Shown here: piece after piece, positions 8,165 through 17,031 of the stretch
How positions within the stretch are numbered: position 1 is the first letter of the stretch
Layout: every line of letters begins with the position of its first letter
Assembly: GCA_004193205.1 (NCBI GenBank)
Contig: RZUM01000005.1
Location: 1-64,000, forward strand
Direction of reading: 5' to 3'
DNA length: 64,000 nucleotides
Source of the DNA: Gordonia sediminis
GTDB lineage: Bacteria; Actinomycetota; Actinomycetes; Mycobacteriales; Mycobacteriaceae
Notes under the pieces: generated by a model
What the model saw: the letters and a program-made list of their open reading frames with translations, nothing else
The model's database searches: none
Told to the model about the DNA's origin: nothing
Position numbers and translations under genes: made by a program

Positions 8165-8705
8165 GTGTCGGGTGTGGCTTTTGTGCGCACCGTGAAGACC
8201 AAATCGGGGGCGACGGCGGTGCAGATCGTGCACTCGAACCGGCGCGGTTCCCGCACGATCGAGCACATCGGCTCGGCCCGCACCGCCCAGGAGCTGGCGG
8301 CGTTGAAAGCGGCCGCAGCCGAACGCCTCGCCGTCGGCCAGCAGCAACTCGATTTGGGGATGCTCGCCGGACCCGCGTCGTTGCCGCTCACCTCGTCGCG
8401 GATGGCGGTGCTGTGGGACAGCCTCACCCACCTCTACGGCGAGCTCGGATTCGCCGAGAAAGTCAACGGCGACAGCGTGTTTCGTGATCTGGTGTGCGCC
8501 CGGATCATCGCACCGACCAGCAAACTGGACTCGTTGCGGGTGCTCGAGGAGGTCGGCGTCACACCGGCCTCGTATGCCACGCTCAAACGCCGTCTGCCCG
8601 GCCACGCCACCGCGGAGTTCCGTCGGGACCTGGCCGCCGCGTGCGCGGCGCACGCACGGGTGGGGCCAGCGACGTTTTGCATGTACGACGTCACGACCCT
8701 GTTAT
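8165..8705 (+). pseudogene. IS1634-family transposase, N-terminal fragment
   Basis: From a GTG the frame reads an IS1634-type N-terminus (FVRTVKTKSGATAVQIV, then EHIGSAR) and continues for about 180 residues to the strand YDVTTLL. There the homology stops and the sequence joins, tail to tail, a second related fragment on the other strand. YD-TTLL is where the first acidic catalytic residue of the DDE domain is expected, so the rest of the catalytic domain is missing. The residual frame runs to a stop at 8779 over the antisense of the second fragment. Confidence 0.75.
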
Positions 8706-8727
8706 GCCGAGGTCTGGATAACAGGGT
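8696..8727. repeat. Inverted-repeat junction between two transposase fragments
   Basis: ACCCTGTTAT (8696-8705) and ATAACAGGGT (8718-8727) are perfect 10-base arms around 12 bases. Each arm is the same TTLL codon block of one of the two fragments, so the repeat is both a scar of the rearrangement and a potential hairpin. Confidence 0.7.
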
Positions 8728-9267
8728 GGTCAAGTCATACAGAACCAGCGCCAGTCCTGGCCCCTGCGTGGTGACGTGATCGAGGCAGGCTTTCGATAGC
8801 TGGCTGCGGTAGTCACGCTCGACGAAGCGGGCGAGCGCGCGTTTGATACTCGGCAGGTGCGGCGCGGTGATCCCGATGTCGTCGAGCAACCGCGACGTGT
8901 CGAGTTCGTTGGTCGGCTCGACCAGTCGGGCGCATACCAGCGCGGCGAAGGTGTCATCGCCGAGCACATCGAAGCCCAGCCGCCGATACGAGCTGGTCAG
9001 AATGGTCCACAACAGTTCGCTGGAGTAGCGGGTGATCACCGCCTCGCCGGCGGCCCGAACCTGTGCCGTGCCGGACAATTGCAGGTCGAGGTGCTACTGA
9101 CCGCCCTCGATCTTGCCTGTGGCGACCGCGATCGAGGCCGCCAACTCAGCCTCGGTGTGCGCGGAGCCGATATGCTCCACGATCCGACGGCGACCCTGCA
9201 TGGTCTCGGCGATCTGGACCGCTGTTGCTCCTGATGCGGTCGTCACCTTCCGGACATACGGGCTCAC
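8718..9267 (-). pseudogene. IS1634-family transposase, second N-terminal fragment with a nonsense codon
   Basis: Leftward from a GTG at 9267 the frame reads YVRKVTTASGATAVQIA and EHIGSAH, a relative but not a copy of the fragment at 8165. Codon 58 is an amber TAG (9094-9096) where the sister fragment has a sense codon in its GQQQLDL stretch. The same frame then continues to YDLTTLL and ends at the junction. It is both truncated and interrupted, hence inactive. Confidence 0.75.
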
Positions 9268-9566
9268 CAACCGACCATATCCGACGCATGTAGTGCTCGA
9301 TATTCGAAACGGTCAACACCCTGACCAGCACCGATAACCAAACCGACGCACGAAAATCGGGTCAGGAGGTCCAACTCAGGTCTGACCGTCGCCAGGAGGT
9401 TCGACGATCGAGACAATGGAGGAATCGCCGCACTCCGGGCGCTGACCTCGCGCACAATGTTTGAGTGCTCGTTGGTAAATCCAGCTACTCGATTGGACGC
9501 GGATAACCACAGATGAACAGCAAACTGCCTCGAGCATCACGCCGGCGTCGAGACCGTTATTGCCAG
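9268..9566. other. Non-coding gap
   Basis: Roughly 300 bases between the transposase debris and the GntR stop. I see no convincing gene, terminal repeat or strong hairpin. It may include the outer end of the damaged IS1634-type element. Confidence 0.5.
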
Positions 9567-10331
9567 TTAGGCTAGCCGGTCCCTGTCACGCATCGAGTCC
9601 TCAACGGCGCGTAAGTGATTCGCCATCTCCGCAATAGCTGGCTCTGGTTGCCCAGCGCGAACATACTCGACAACACGGCGCCGGAGTTCGCCGACATGAT
9701 CGAGAACCGGCGGATCTCCACGCATGATGCGTACATGCACAGCCTGCGCCAAGGAATCATTGAGCATGACCAGAACGTCATTGTGAGTCGCTTGGGCTAG
9801 CAGGCGATAGAAGTCCGTGATTCGCGCCCTGCGTACATCGGGTTGATCGTGGAGTTCCTCAATCAACCGGGCATCCTCTTCCAGGCGCTGAAGATCATCC
9901 TCAGTAGCCCGCTCACACGCCAGGCGCAATGCGTCGGATATAAGCAAAATTCGTGCCTCAAGCAGACTGTCCGCGGACAACGCACCGAGCGACGCCAGAT
10001 CTCTAACCGACTGCGTGACCATCCCCGGGTCGCCTGCCGCCACGAAAGCGCCGCCGTGGACGCCAACCCGGGTCTCGAGCAAACCCAACGACTCTAGACC
10101 CCGTATGGCTTCACGGACGCCGTTTCGGCTGACCTGAAAGATTGTGGCCATTTCCCGCTCGGGCGGTAAGCGGTCTCCCGGACGGTAGCGGCCGCTGGCA
10201 ATCGCATTTCTAATCTGAGCGGCGATGAACTCGTGGCTCCTCTTGGGTCGTGTCACTGGCGTGAATCCACCGATCATGGCTGGACCGTCAGGCGGCGATG
10301 CACCCTCGTCGGTGGTTTGAGTCGCCGGCAT
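9567..10331 (-). CDS. FadR-subfamily GntR transcriptional regulator
   Basis: A 254-residue DNA-binding regulator. A winged HTH occupies about residues 30-95 (RYRPGDRLPPEREMATIFQVSRNGVREAIRGLESLGLLETR, shown here only as its landmarks PPEREMA and VSRNGVREA), and an all-helical FCD ligand-binding domain follows. The ATG at 10331 is preceded by AGGAGAG. It is divergent from the IclR gene. Two TGGT-N3-ACCA-type palindromes, the usual operator of this subfamily, lie between them. It probably represses itself and controls iclR, responding to a small carboxylate. Confidence 0.85.
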   Translation of the reverse strand: MPATQTTDEGASPPDGPAMIGGFTPVTRPKRSHEFIAAQIRNAIASGRYRPGDRLPPEREMATIFQVSRNGVREAIRGLESLGLLETRVGVHGGAFVAAGDPGMVTQSVRDLASLGALSADSLLEARILLISDALRLACERATEDDLQRLEEDARLIEELHDQPDVRRARITDFYRLLAQATHNDVLVMLNDSLAQAVHVRIMRGDPPVLDHVGELRRRVVEYVRAGQPEPAIAEMANHLRAVEDSMRDRDRLA

Positions 10332-10357
10332 CGAACCTCTCCTGTCGCCCTTGTCAT

Positions 10358-10368
10358 AGGTTCAACCA
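10358..10368. promoter_or_regulatory. GntR operator-like site AGGT-TCA-ACCA
   Basis: One-mismatch version of the TGGT-N3-ACCA palindrome, 26 bases before the GntR start and therefore in its leader or promoter. It fits autoregulation. Confidence 0.5.
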
Positions 10369-10425
10369 CTCAAGCTAGTTGGTCGCGCCGCACGTCGAAG
10401 TGCGGGGGGTGGCCCTACAGTAGCA

Positions 10426-10455
10426 TTGACAACGGAATGGTTCAACCAATAGCCT
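10426..10455 (+). promoter_or_regulatory. Predicted promoter of the IclR gene
   Basis: A consensus TTGACA (10426-10431) is followed after 18 bases by TAGCCT (10450-10455), a weak -10. The palindrome at 10438 fills the spacer, so a bound GntR protein would block the polymerase. Confidence 0.45.
10438..10448. promoter_or_regulatory. GntR operator-like palindrome TGGTTCAACCA
   Basis: Perfect palindrome of the TGGT-N3-ACCA form known for FadR, PdhR and LldR-type regulators, extended by AA and AT on its flanks. It lies between the -35 and -10 of the predicted iclR promoter. Confidence 0.6.
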
Positions 10456-10582
10456 TATCTTAGTTCGTGCCGCCGGTCACACCGGTGGCCGTACTGGGAT
10501 CTCCGCCTGGAGCCGATAGCCACAAGTGTGACTGCACATCGGGTGGACGCCCGGACACATCAACAGACACTTGGGAGATAGA

Positions 10583-11359
10583 ATGACCAGCAACATTCCC
10601 GCCTCGCCGCCGTCCATCCTGTCCAAGGCGTTCGACGTCCTGAACGCATTCAATTCGCGCCACCGGGTCATGAGTTTGCACGAGCTTGCGCTGGCATCTG
10701 GACTACCCAAGTCCACGGTCCACCGACTGCTGGGGCGACTCATGGAACTCGGCGCAATTGAGCAAGAAGTCTCCGGGTACCGCATTGCGCTCGGTATGTT
10801 TCACTTGGGCGCGATGCCGCCCGAGATCGATATGCGTGACCGAGCACTACCCCATCTCGCAGCGTTGCACAGGTATACACGTCAGACCATCCACTTCGGT
10901 GTACTCCGCGGAACCGACGTCGTTTACCTAGAAAAGGTCCCCGCCGTACGATCGGTATCGGTGATCTCGGAGATAGGCGGCCGCCTACCCGCGCACTGCA
11001 CGGCGGTGGGCAAGGTACTGCTCGCATACCAAGATCCCGACGATGTGAGGTGTAGGTTCCCGAAGGTGCTGCCCCGGCTCACTGCAAAATCGGTTGGTGA
11101 CGTGGACTCGCTCTTGGGATCGTTGACGGGAGTTCGGAACCACGGTATCGCTACTGAGCGGGAGGAAGCCCAATTGGGCATGACGTGTGTCGGCGTACCC
11201 GTGATTCTCAACGGGAATGCTGTCGCCGCCGTCTCGGCATCCTCACGCATCGGAACGATCGTGCCCAAGGATCTTCATTTGGCGTTGAGGCAGACCGCGG
11301 CAAACATCTCATCGTCGCTGGATTCGCAGTTCGGCGAGCCCCGCGGGCTACTGGCGTGA
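10583..11359 (+). CDS. IclR-family transcriptional regulator
   Basis: A 258-residue regulator. The N-terminal winged HTH spans about residues 10-70 (LHELALASGLPKSTVHRLL), and the C-terminal IclR effector domain includes GRLPAHCTAVGKVLLAY. The ATG at 10583 follows TTGGGAGATAGA; a TTG four codons upstream is less likely. IclR proteins often activate aromatic catabolic operons by binding palindromes just upstream of the -35. That makes this the leading candidate to bind the GTTCC-N7-GGAAC sites at 1802-6556. That link is inference from position only. The 197 bases after it, up to the insertion sequence, show no feature. Confidence 0.85.
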   Translation: MTSNIPASPPSILSKAFDVLNAFNSRHRVMSLHELALASGLPKSTVHRLLGRLMELGAIEQEVSGYRIALGMFHLGAMPPEIDMRDRALPHLAALHRYTRQTIHFGVLRGTDVVYLEKVPAVRSVSVISEIGGRLPAHCTAVGKVLLAYQDPDDVRCRFPKVLPRLTAKSVGDVDSLLGSLTGVRNHGIATEREEAQLGMTCVGVPVILNGNAVAAVSASSRIGTIVPKDLHLALRQTAANISSSLDSQFGEPRGLLA

Positions 11360-11556
11360 TGTCGCCCCACTCGCGCCGAAACCGTCACGGCCTGGCGGCC
11401 GGTCCAGCCATCACTTCCGCCCGGAGAAGATTGGGTCCGATGGGAACTCCCATCACGCCGCTCTGCAGAACGTGACCACGAAACAACTCAGGAGGCCTGG
11501 AGCCAGCTATCGGCTTGTCACAGGTTAGGAAAGCGTCGGTTACGCAAAGCTAGCCT

Positions 11557-13240
11557 TAACCTCGATCTTTCGTGAGGTGGCGGTCCCTTGTTGAGTGGCC
11601 CGGGATGGGTGGTCTGAGGACCGGATTCCGGGCGTGGGCCGTGAGGTGTTGCCCGAGGCGTCGGTGGGCGTCGGGGTTCACGGCCCCGAGGTGCTACGTC
11701 CTTTCTGGATCGAAGGTTGGGTCGGCCTGGTGTCAGTCCGGCGCGGGAAGTGCTGCAAGCCGTACTATCCCGTGGAGCAGCAGGTCGACGTGCGGTGCGT
11801 GCGCGGCCAGTTTCAAGCGGGTTCGCCGTGCGTGGCGGGCGATCTTGCCGGCGATCGAGAACACGCGGTGGCGCAGTCGTTTGGGTTCCCACCGGCGGGC
11901 AGGATGATCGGTGAACGCGAGCATCTGCGTCCAGGCGATCAAATCGCAGGCGAGCATCACGACCGCACACCAGATCCGGTTCTGATCGAATCCGTGCAAC
12001 GGAAGATTCATCAGGCCACAGTCTTTGGCGTTGCGGACGCGGTCCTCGCAGCGGGCCCGCCGCCGGTGCCGCAGTTCGAGATCGGCGAGCTGACCACGGC
12101 TGGTGTTGGTGGCAAACGCGGTCAGCCGCAACCCATCACGATCGGTGAACCGCAACTGCGCACCCGGATGCGGGCGCTCCTTCCGGACGATCACCCGCAT
12201 CCCCTCAGGCCAACCCGACAGGTCGATCAACCCCGTCAACTCGGCCACCCACGCCCCGTCACGTTCGACTCCCTCGGCGTCGTAGGCCGGGGTCCACGCC
12301 TCCGGCCGGATGCGGTCGACGGCGGCCGCGGTCGACTCGGTCAGCGGAAAACCGACCGAGTAGGCCAGCCGCCGGCGGGTGAGGTAGTCGAGGAACTCGT
12401 GGGTGCCGCCGGCCGAATCGGTCCGCACCAGCACCGACTTGCCGACCCGATAGCCTCGCACCCGCGGTAGCTGCTCGAGTGCTGCGGCGGTCACCGCGAT
12501 GTGATCGGCGGCGGTGTTCGCACCGGCATTGCCCGGCCGTAGCTCGATGGCCAGGGATTCGCCGGTGCCCTCACTCCCGTGATCGACGAATGCACACAAG
12601 GGGTGGAATCCGTACCCGCGCTTGTAGGTTGGTGCCGCATCCTGTTTCTCCGAATGCGCGGTGACCAAGGTCGCGTCGAGGTCGATGATCAGCGGGTCGC
12701 CACTATCGGCGTCATGATCGGGGGCAGTGGCGCCCGCCGCTGACCAGCACACGGCCCGAGCTGCGGCGCGGACGGAGTTGATCGCCGTCAGTGCCGCGGG
12801 GGCGTCGGCGGCCAACGCCGAGATCAGTCGTGACACCGTGGGATCAGAGGCGACCTGTCCGAACACAGCGGGGTCGGCGCGCAGCTGGTTGATGTCGGCC
12901 AAACAATCGCCGCCGATCGCGATCGCCACGGCCAGGTCAGCGATGATCTTGCCCGGATCATGAGTCGCCAGCGGCTTGCGCCAGGGCGCCAAAGCGTCCG
13001 ACAAACCGGTGATCAGGCCCGTTTTCTCCGCTGTCCGCAGCAACACCGTGGCGCCGGCATGCGACACCACCCCGGTTCCGGTGCCATCTGCAGACAGCAT
13101 CGGGTAGGGCGACGTAGACTTACTCACCTGAATGGTGCTCCTCGATCTGGTCCGATTGATACCTTCGCAAGTTCAATCATCCCAGGTCAGGGCACCATTC
13201 TTCATTCACGACACGAAATCAGCGTGAAAGCCCGAGGTTA
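11557..13240 (-). mobile_element. Complete IS1380-family insertion sequence (copy 2)
   Basis: A 1684-base element with terminal inverted repeats: TAACCTCGATCTTTCGTG at its left end and, read inward, TAACCTCGGGCTTTCACG at its right, 14 of 18 matching. It is flanked on both sides by GCCT (11553-11556 and 13241-13244), the 4-base target duplication expected for the family. One intact transposase fills it. The intact duplication shows that this copy inserted here on its own. Confidence 0.92.
11733..13127 (-). CDS. IS1380-family DDE transposase
   Basis: A full-length 464-residue transposase with a GTG start. The first catalytic aspartate is expected in IIDLDATLVTAHSEK, and a second in LVRTDSAGGTHEFLDYL, the pattern of IS1380/IS4-superfamily DDE enzymes. 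No frameshift or internal stop is present, so the element is probably active or recently so. The last 18 codons and downstream end are duplicated at 1-234. Confidence 0.92.
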   Translation of the reverse strand: MSKSTSPYPMLSADGTGTGVVSHAGATVLLRTAEKTGLITGLSDALAPWRKPLATHDPGKIIADLAVAIAIGGDCLADINQLRADPAVFGQVASDPTVSRLISALAADAPAALTAINSVRAAARAVCWSAAGATAPDHDADSGDPLIIDLDATLVTAHSEKQDAAPTYKRGYGFHPLCAFVDHGSEGTGESLAIELRPGNAGANTAADHIAVTAAALEQLPRVRGYRVGKSVLVRTDSAGGTHEFLDYLTRRRLAYSVGFPLTESTAAAVDRIRPEAWTPAYDAEGVERDGAWVAELTGLIDLSGWPEGMRVIVRKERPHPGAQLRFTDRDGLRLTAFATNTSRGQLADLELRHRRRARCEDRVRNAKDCGLMNLPLHGFDQNRIWCAVVMLACDLIAWTQMLAFTDHPARRWEPKRLRHRVFSIAGKIARHARRTRLKLAAHAPHVDLLLHGIVRLAALPAPD

Positions 13241-13284
13241 GCCTCAAGACCGTTCAGTTACGCCGGCTGCCGGCATCGTCGTGA

Positions 13285-13488
13285 GACGGCTTGGGTGGAA
13301 GATTGCGCGGCCCGACAGTGTGTGGTTCGCAACCTCGACCCGAGCAGAGTCGCGCAGCTAGCGGCGAGGCTACCGCCGCTCTCGCCGTCATCGGCTGTGA
13401 CGAGGAGCACCGTTCGCTTCTCGTGCTCGCCCCCTGTGTGGCTTCCGTGGAGGAAGCCTCCCGCGCAGCGGGCGTCACACTTCGCTGA
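13285..13488 (+). pseudogene. Possible C-terminal remnant of an unknown gene
   Basis: A frame with fairly GC-rich third positions ends at 13488 and reads a protein-like tail (TAALAVIGCDEEHRSLLVLA and then ASVEEASRAAGV). No start, ribosome-binding site or upstream part exists, because the insertion sequence ends 45 bases before. It overlaps the Old Yellow Enzyme stop by 14 bases on the other strand. It may be the stump of a gene displaced by the insertion, or chance. Confidence 0.2.
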
Positions 13489-14533
13489 GCACGGGATAGT
13501 CGGTGTACCCGGCAGCGTCTCCACCGTAAAAGGTCGACGGGTCGGGAGTGTTCAACGGCGTGCCTGCGGCCAAGCGCTGCGGGAGATCTGGAGTCGCGAT
13601 GAAGTCCCGACCGAAGGCCACCGCGTCGGCGATGCCGTCGCGGATCAGGCGGTCGGCGTCGGCGGGTGACATATCCTCGTTGGCGAACACCGGCCCGCCG
13701 AAGACCTTCTTGATGTGTGACAGGAGACTGTCATCGGCCTCGGTCTCTCGGATGAACAGGAAACCCACACCCCGCCCGCGGAGTTGTTCGGCAACATACG
13801 TGAACAGCGCCCGAGGATTGCTGTCGCCCATGTCGTGCTCTTCGCCTCGCGGCCGCAGGTGAACACCGACGTTGTCAGCTCCCCAGACCGAGGTCGCGGC
13901 GTCGACGATGTCGAGCAGGAAGCGTGACCGGTTCTCGATGCTGCTGCCGTAGCGGTCGGTCCGCTTGTTCGTGCTGTCCTGCAGGAACTGGTCGATGAGG
14001 TATCCGTTGGCGGCGTGGATCTCCACACCGTCGAAGCCCGCTGCTTTGGCGTTGACCGCACCGCGACGGAAATCCTCGACAATGGAAGGGATTTCGTCTG
14101 TCTCCAATGCGCGCGGGACCGGGTACGGCCGATGTGGCCGCAGTTGACGAACGCGACCGGCGGCGGCGATGGCGCTGGGTGCGACCGGCCGCTCTCCGTC
14201 GAGCAGCTCGGGATCGGAGATGCGCCCGACGTGCCAGAGCTGCAAAAATATTCGACCGCCGGCGGCATGGACTGCAGTGGTTACCCGACGCCACCCCTCG
14301 ACCTGAGCGTCGCTCCAGATTCCCGGGGTGTTTCGGTAACCGACGCCCTGCGCACTCACGACGGTCGCCTCGCTGATGATGAGGCCGGCGCCTGCTCGTT
14401 GTGCGTAGTAGGTCGCCATCAGCTCCGTGGGAACTCGGCCCTCCCCCGCTCGGCAGCGCGTCAGTGGGGACATCACAATGCGATTGGGCATGACCATGGT
14501 GCCGATCGTCAGCGGCGCGAACAGTGACGACAT
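13475..14533 (-). CDS. Old Yellow Enzyme-family FMN ene-reductase
   Basis: A 352-residue NAD(P)H:flavin oxidoreductase with an (alpha/beta)8 barrel. It would reduce the C=C bond of an alpha,beta-unsaturated carbonyl or a related electron-poor alkene. The HAANGY segment supplies the conserved His and Asn that bind the substrate carbonyl and the Tyr proton donor. The N-terminal SLFAPLTIGTMVMPNRIVM is the normal FMN-binding start. The ATG at 14533 follows AGGAG; the frame opens 23 codons earlier without one. It is the last gene of a leftward ten-gene unit with three dehydrogenases, so it probably acts on an enone made from the transported compound. Confidence 0.85.
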   Translation of the reverse strand: MSSLFAPLTIGTMVMPNRIVMSPLTRCRAGEGRVPTELMATYYAQRAGAGLIISEATVVSAQGVGYRNTPGIWSDAQVEGWRRVTTAVHAAGGRIFLQLWHVGRISDPELLDGERPVAPSAIAAAGRVRQLRPHRPYPVPRALETDEIPSIVEDFRRGAVNAKAAGFDGVEIHAANGYLIDQFLQDSTNKRTDRYGSSIENRSRFLLDIVDAATSVWGADNVGVHLRPRGEEHDMGDSNPRALFTYVAEQLRGRGVGFLFIRETEADDSLLSHIKKVFGGPVFANEDMSPADADRLIRDGIADAVAFGRDFIATPDLPQRLAAGTPLNTPDPSTFYGGDAAGYTDYPVLSEV

Positions 14534-14598
14534 GTGAAATTGAACTCCTGATATTTTCGTGCTTGGGACGGTGACGTATGCGGGATCCCTGACGGGAA

Positions 14599-15405
14599 TC
14601 ACTGCGCGGTGTAGCCACCGTCGATGATCAATTCGGTCCCGGTCATGAAGCGTGACTCGTCGCTGGCGAGGTAGAGGACTCCGAACGCGATGTCGATGGG
14701 ATCACCGACTGCGCCCAATGGATGCTGGGCGCGCATTGCGTCGAGGTAAGCATCCAGACCACCCGGATGTTCCTTCCCCTTCTTCATGTTGAGCGGAGTC
14801 ATGATCGTTCCTGGGCAGACTGCGTTGACGCGGATGCCTTCGGGTGCGTAGGTGACAGCGTCGGTCTTGGCCATCAGTCGAATGGCGCCTTTCGACGTGT
14901 GGTAGCTCGGAGCGTCGGCATTGCCGATGAGACCGTAGATCGAGCAGATGTCGATGATGCTTCGGCCACCCCGACCGCGTCGAAGCAGTGGAATAGCGTG
15001 CTTCGTGCACAGGAACGGTCCGGCAACGTTGACCGCCATCATGTTCTGCCAGGCTGCATAGTCCACCGAATCGGTGGGTTCTCCGGGTCCGGAGACTCCC
15101 GCGTTGTTGACCAGGATTTCGAGGGCCCCATGGTCACGCTCGACAGCAGCCATGGCATCGCGAACCGATGACTCAACCGTCACGTCGACGTCGTGGAAGG
15201 TCACGGTGTGGTCGTCGGTGCTCAGCGAGTCGGCGAGCTCTCGCCCGTCCCGCTCCGAGACATCGAATATCGCTACGTGCGCCCCCTGTGCGACAAGGGT
15301 TTCGACTATCGCACGACCGATTCCCGACGCTCCGCCGGTGACTACGGCCCGCTTTCCGTGGACTCGTCCACGTATGGGGTCGGGGATACAAGGCAGCATT
15401 GTCAT
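14599..15405 (-). CDS. Short-chain dehydrogenase/reductase
   Basis: A 268-residue classical SDR. It has the cofactor motif TGGASGIG near residue 23, NNAG in the fourth strand, a catalytic YHTSK and the C-terminal FMTGTELIIDGG. The aspartate after the second strand (IFDVSE) favours NAD over NADP. It starts 3 bases after the SnoaL-like gene's stop and is the ninth gene of the unit. It oxidises an alcohol or reduces a ketone; the substrate is unknown. Confidence 0.82.
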   Translation of the reverse strand: MTMLPCIPDPIRGRVHGKRAVVTGGASGIGRAIVETLVAQGAHVAIFDVSERDGRELADSLSTDDHTVTFHDVDVTVESSVRDAMAAVERDHGALEILVNNAGVSGPGEPTDSVDYAAWQNMMAVNVAGPFLCTKHAIPLLRRGRGGRSIIDICSIYGLIGNADAPSYHTSKGAIRLMAKTDAVTYAPEGIRVNAVCPGTIMTPLNMKKGKEHPGGLDAYLDAMRAQHPLGAVGDPIDIAFGVLYLASDESRFMTGTELIIDGGYTAQ

Positions 15406-15408
15406 GGA

Positions 15409-15804
15409 TCAACCCCTGCCGTTGGTTGGAATCGAAGTACCTTGGAAGGCCAGCAATCGCCACTGCTCGTCGCTACGCACCCAGACGGCCATCGACTGCG
15501 TGTGCAGGTTCGTGCGAGTACCGCTGACGGTGAGATCCGCGCGCATGCGCCCGTGAACGATCACCACATCACCGAGGACCAGGACATCGTCTATCGGATG
15601 CTCGACGTGGTGATAGTCGTAATATCCAGTGCGGCAAGCGATGATATAGGTCTCGAGGGTGTCACGAACGCCGTTGGAGTGCGTGTAGCTCAATCTTTCG
15701 TCACACAGTTCGGCGAAGGTGTCGAAGTCCTCGGCGACGATGGCGTCGAAGCGACGGGCCTCCAACTCACGAATGTGGTCGGCGATGGTTTGGGTATTGG
15801 TCAT
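15409..15804 (-). CDS. SnoaL-like / NTF2-fold protein
   Basis: A 131-residue protein of the cone-shaped NTF2 fold (SnoaL/DUF4440 group). The amphipathic first helices (IADHIRELEARRFDAIV) are followed by the curved sheet, ending in EQWRLLAFQGTSIP. Members include isomerases, dehydratases, cyclases and non-catalytic binding proteins. Between two dehydrogenases and beside an ene-reductase, a dehydratase or isomerase acting on a cyclic ketone is plausible but unproven. No membrane segment or signal peptide. Confidence 0.7.
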   Translation of the reverse strand: MTNTQTIADHIRELEARRFDAIVAEDFDTFAELCDERLSYTHSNGVRDTLETYIIACRTGYYDYHHVEHPIDDVLVLGDVVIVHGRMRADLTVSGTRTNLHTQSMAVWVRSDEQWRLLAFQGTSIPTNGRG

Positions 15805-15838
15805 CTTCTTGCGCTCCTCGACACCCCGGGCGGGGCGT

Positions 15839-16627
15839 TCAGCTGAAGAGCATCCCTCCGTCCACGAGAGGGGACTGTCCGGTCATGTAGTCCGAGTCGG
15901 GTCCGGCCAGCCAGGCCACGAAACCGGCGACATCCTCGGGGGTCGAGGGGCGACCCAGTGCGATGTTGGATGCCTGCTTGGCGAAGGACTCGCCAAGCCC
16001 GACGTTGTTGCGCTCGGCCAACGTTCGGTCGATTTCTTCCCACATCGTGGTGCCGACGGTCCCGGGCGAGTAACCGTTCACGGTGATGCCGTAGGGGGCG
16101 TACTCCTGGGCGGCCGCCTGGGTCAGCGCACGCACAGCGAACTTGGTCGAGGAGTAGACGCCGAAGATCGGCTGGCCCCGGTGTCCCGATATCGAGCAGG
16201 CGTTGATGATCTTGCCGCGGACGCCCCGCGCGATGAAGCTCTCGGCTGCGGCCTGGATGCCCCACAGCACTCCCCCGACGTTGATGTCGGTGATGGTGCG
16301 GAAGTCGGGTTCACGGACCTCGAGCAGGGGCAGCACCTGGGCGATCCCGGCGTTGTTGATCATGATGTCGAAGCCACCGAGTTCGCGTTCTGCCGCGGCC
16401 ACCGCGGCGTGGACGGAATCTCGTTCGGAGACATTGCACTTCGTGGCGAACGTGGATCGGGCGTGTTCGCTCTTGATCCGGTCTGCCACCGCGGCGGCGC
16501 CTTGCTCGTTGAGGTCGAGAATGGCGATGTCGGCACCGTCGCGGGCCAGACGCAGTGCGATTGCTTCGCCGATCCCCTGGCTGGCGCCGGTGATGACGGC
16601 AACCTTGCCGTCGAGAGGTGTACTCAT
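15839..16627 (-). CDS. Short-chain dehydrogenase, acetoin/diol dehydrogenase-like
   Basis: A 262-residue SDR with TGASQGIG near residue 14, an aspartate after strand two (ILDLNE, NAD preference), NNAG, and catalytic Ser and YSSTK. The C-terminal YMTGQSPLVDGG is typical of acetoin or meso-butanediol dehydrogenases. The ATG at 16627 follows AAGGAAAG. It lies between the second cupin and the SnoaL-like gene. It probably performs one oxidation in the same pathway. Confidence 0.82.
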   Translation of the reverse strand: MSTPLDGKVAVITGASQGIGEAIALRLARDGADIAILDLNEQGAAAVADRIKSEHARSTFATKCNVSERDSVHAAVAAAERELGGFDIMINNAGIAQVLPLLEVREPDFRTITDINVGGVLWGIQAAAESFIARGVRGKIINACSISGHRGQPIFGVYSSTKFAVRALTQAAAQEYAPYGITVNGYSPGTVGTTMWEEIDRTLAERNNVGLGESFAKQASNIALGRPSTPEDVAGFVAWLAGPDSDYMTGQSPLVDGGMLFS

Positions 16628-16700
16628 CTGTCGGTTCTTTCCTTGTGTGCGGTGAGCCCAGATGGTCGCGCGCCCCACGTCAGAGGGGCGCGCGACATCG

Positions 16701-17003
16701 TCAGTGCGGCAGGCTCATCTCGATGTGCAGGATGCGGGTGGGTTCGGATGCTGTCACGGTGGCTGTGCCCCCAGACGGGATCGAGAAGGCCGACTTCGCG
16801 GTGAGATCGAAGTGCTGCCCGTCTCCGTTGATCAGTTCCGCGCTGCCATCGATGACGAAGCACGAGTGTTCGAGGGAGGTGGAGTCGAACTCCAACTGCG
16901 CGCCCGGCTCGATGACGTCGACGCGGATGTCGTGCCAGGGGCCGGCCATGACGTCGCGGATGCCGCTCGGTTCGGTGTAGAGGTTGGCGAACTTGTTGCT
17001 CAT
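16701..17003 (-). CDS. Small cupin-domain protein
   Basis: A 100-residue single beta-barrel protein. The segments LEFDSTSLEHSCFVIDGSAE and SAFSIPSGG match cupin motifs 1 and 2, but motif 1 has fewer histidines than metal-binding cupins (essentially the one in SLEHSC). It may bind a ligand or metal only weakly. It follows a second, more canonical cupin by 28 bases in the same operon. Isomerase, epimerase or sensor roles all occur in the family. Confidence 0.65.
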   Translation of the reverse strand: MSNKFANLYTEPSGIRDVMAGPWHDIRVDVIEPGAQLEFDSTSLEHSCFVIDGSAELINGDGQHFDLTAKSAFSIPSGGTATVTASEPTRILHIEMSLPH

Positions 17004-17031
17004 GATGTGTGGTCCTGTCGCTGTGGGGTTT

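Noticed and set aside
1-11556. Simple composite transposon Tn flanked by IS1380
   Set aside because: Copy 2 has its own matching 4-base duplication (GCCT) on both sides, so the segment is not shown to have moved as one unit; reported only as a possibility.
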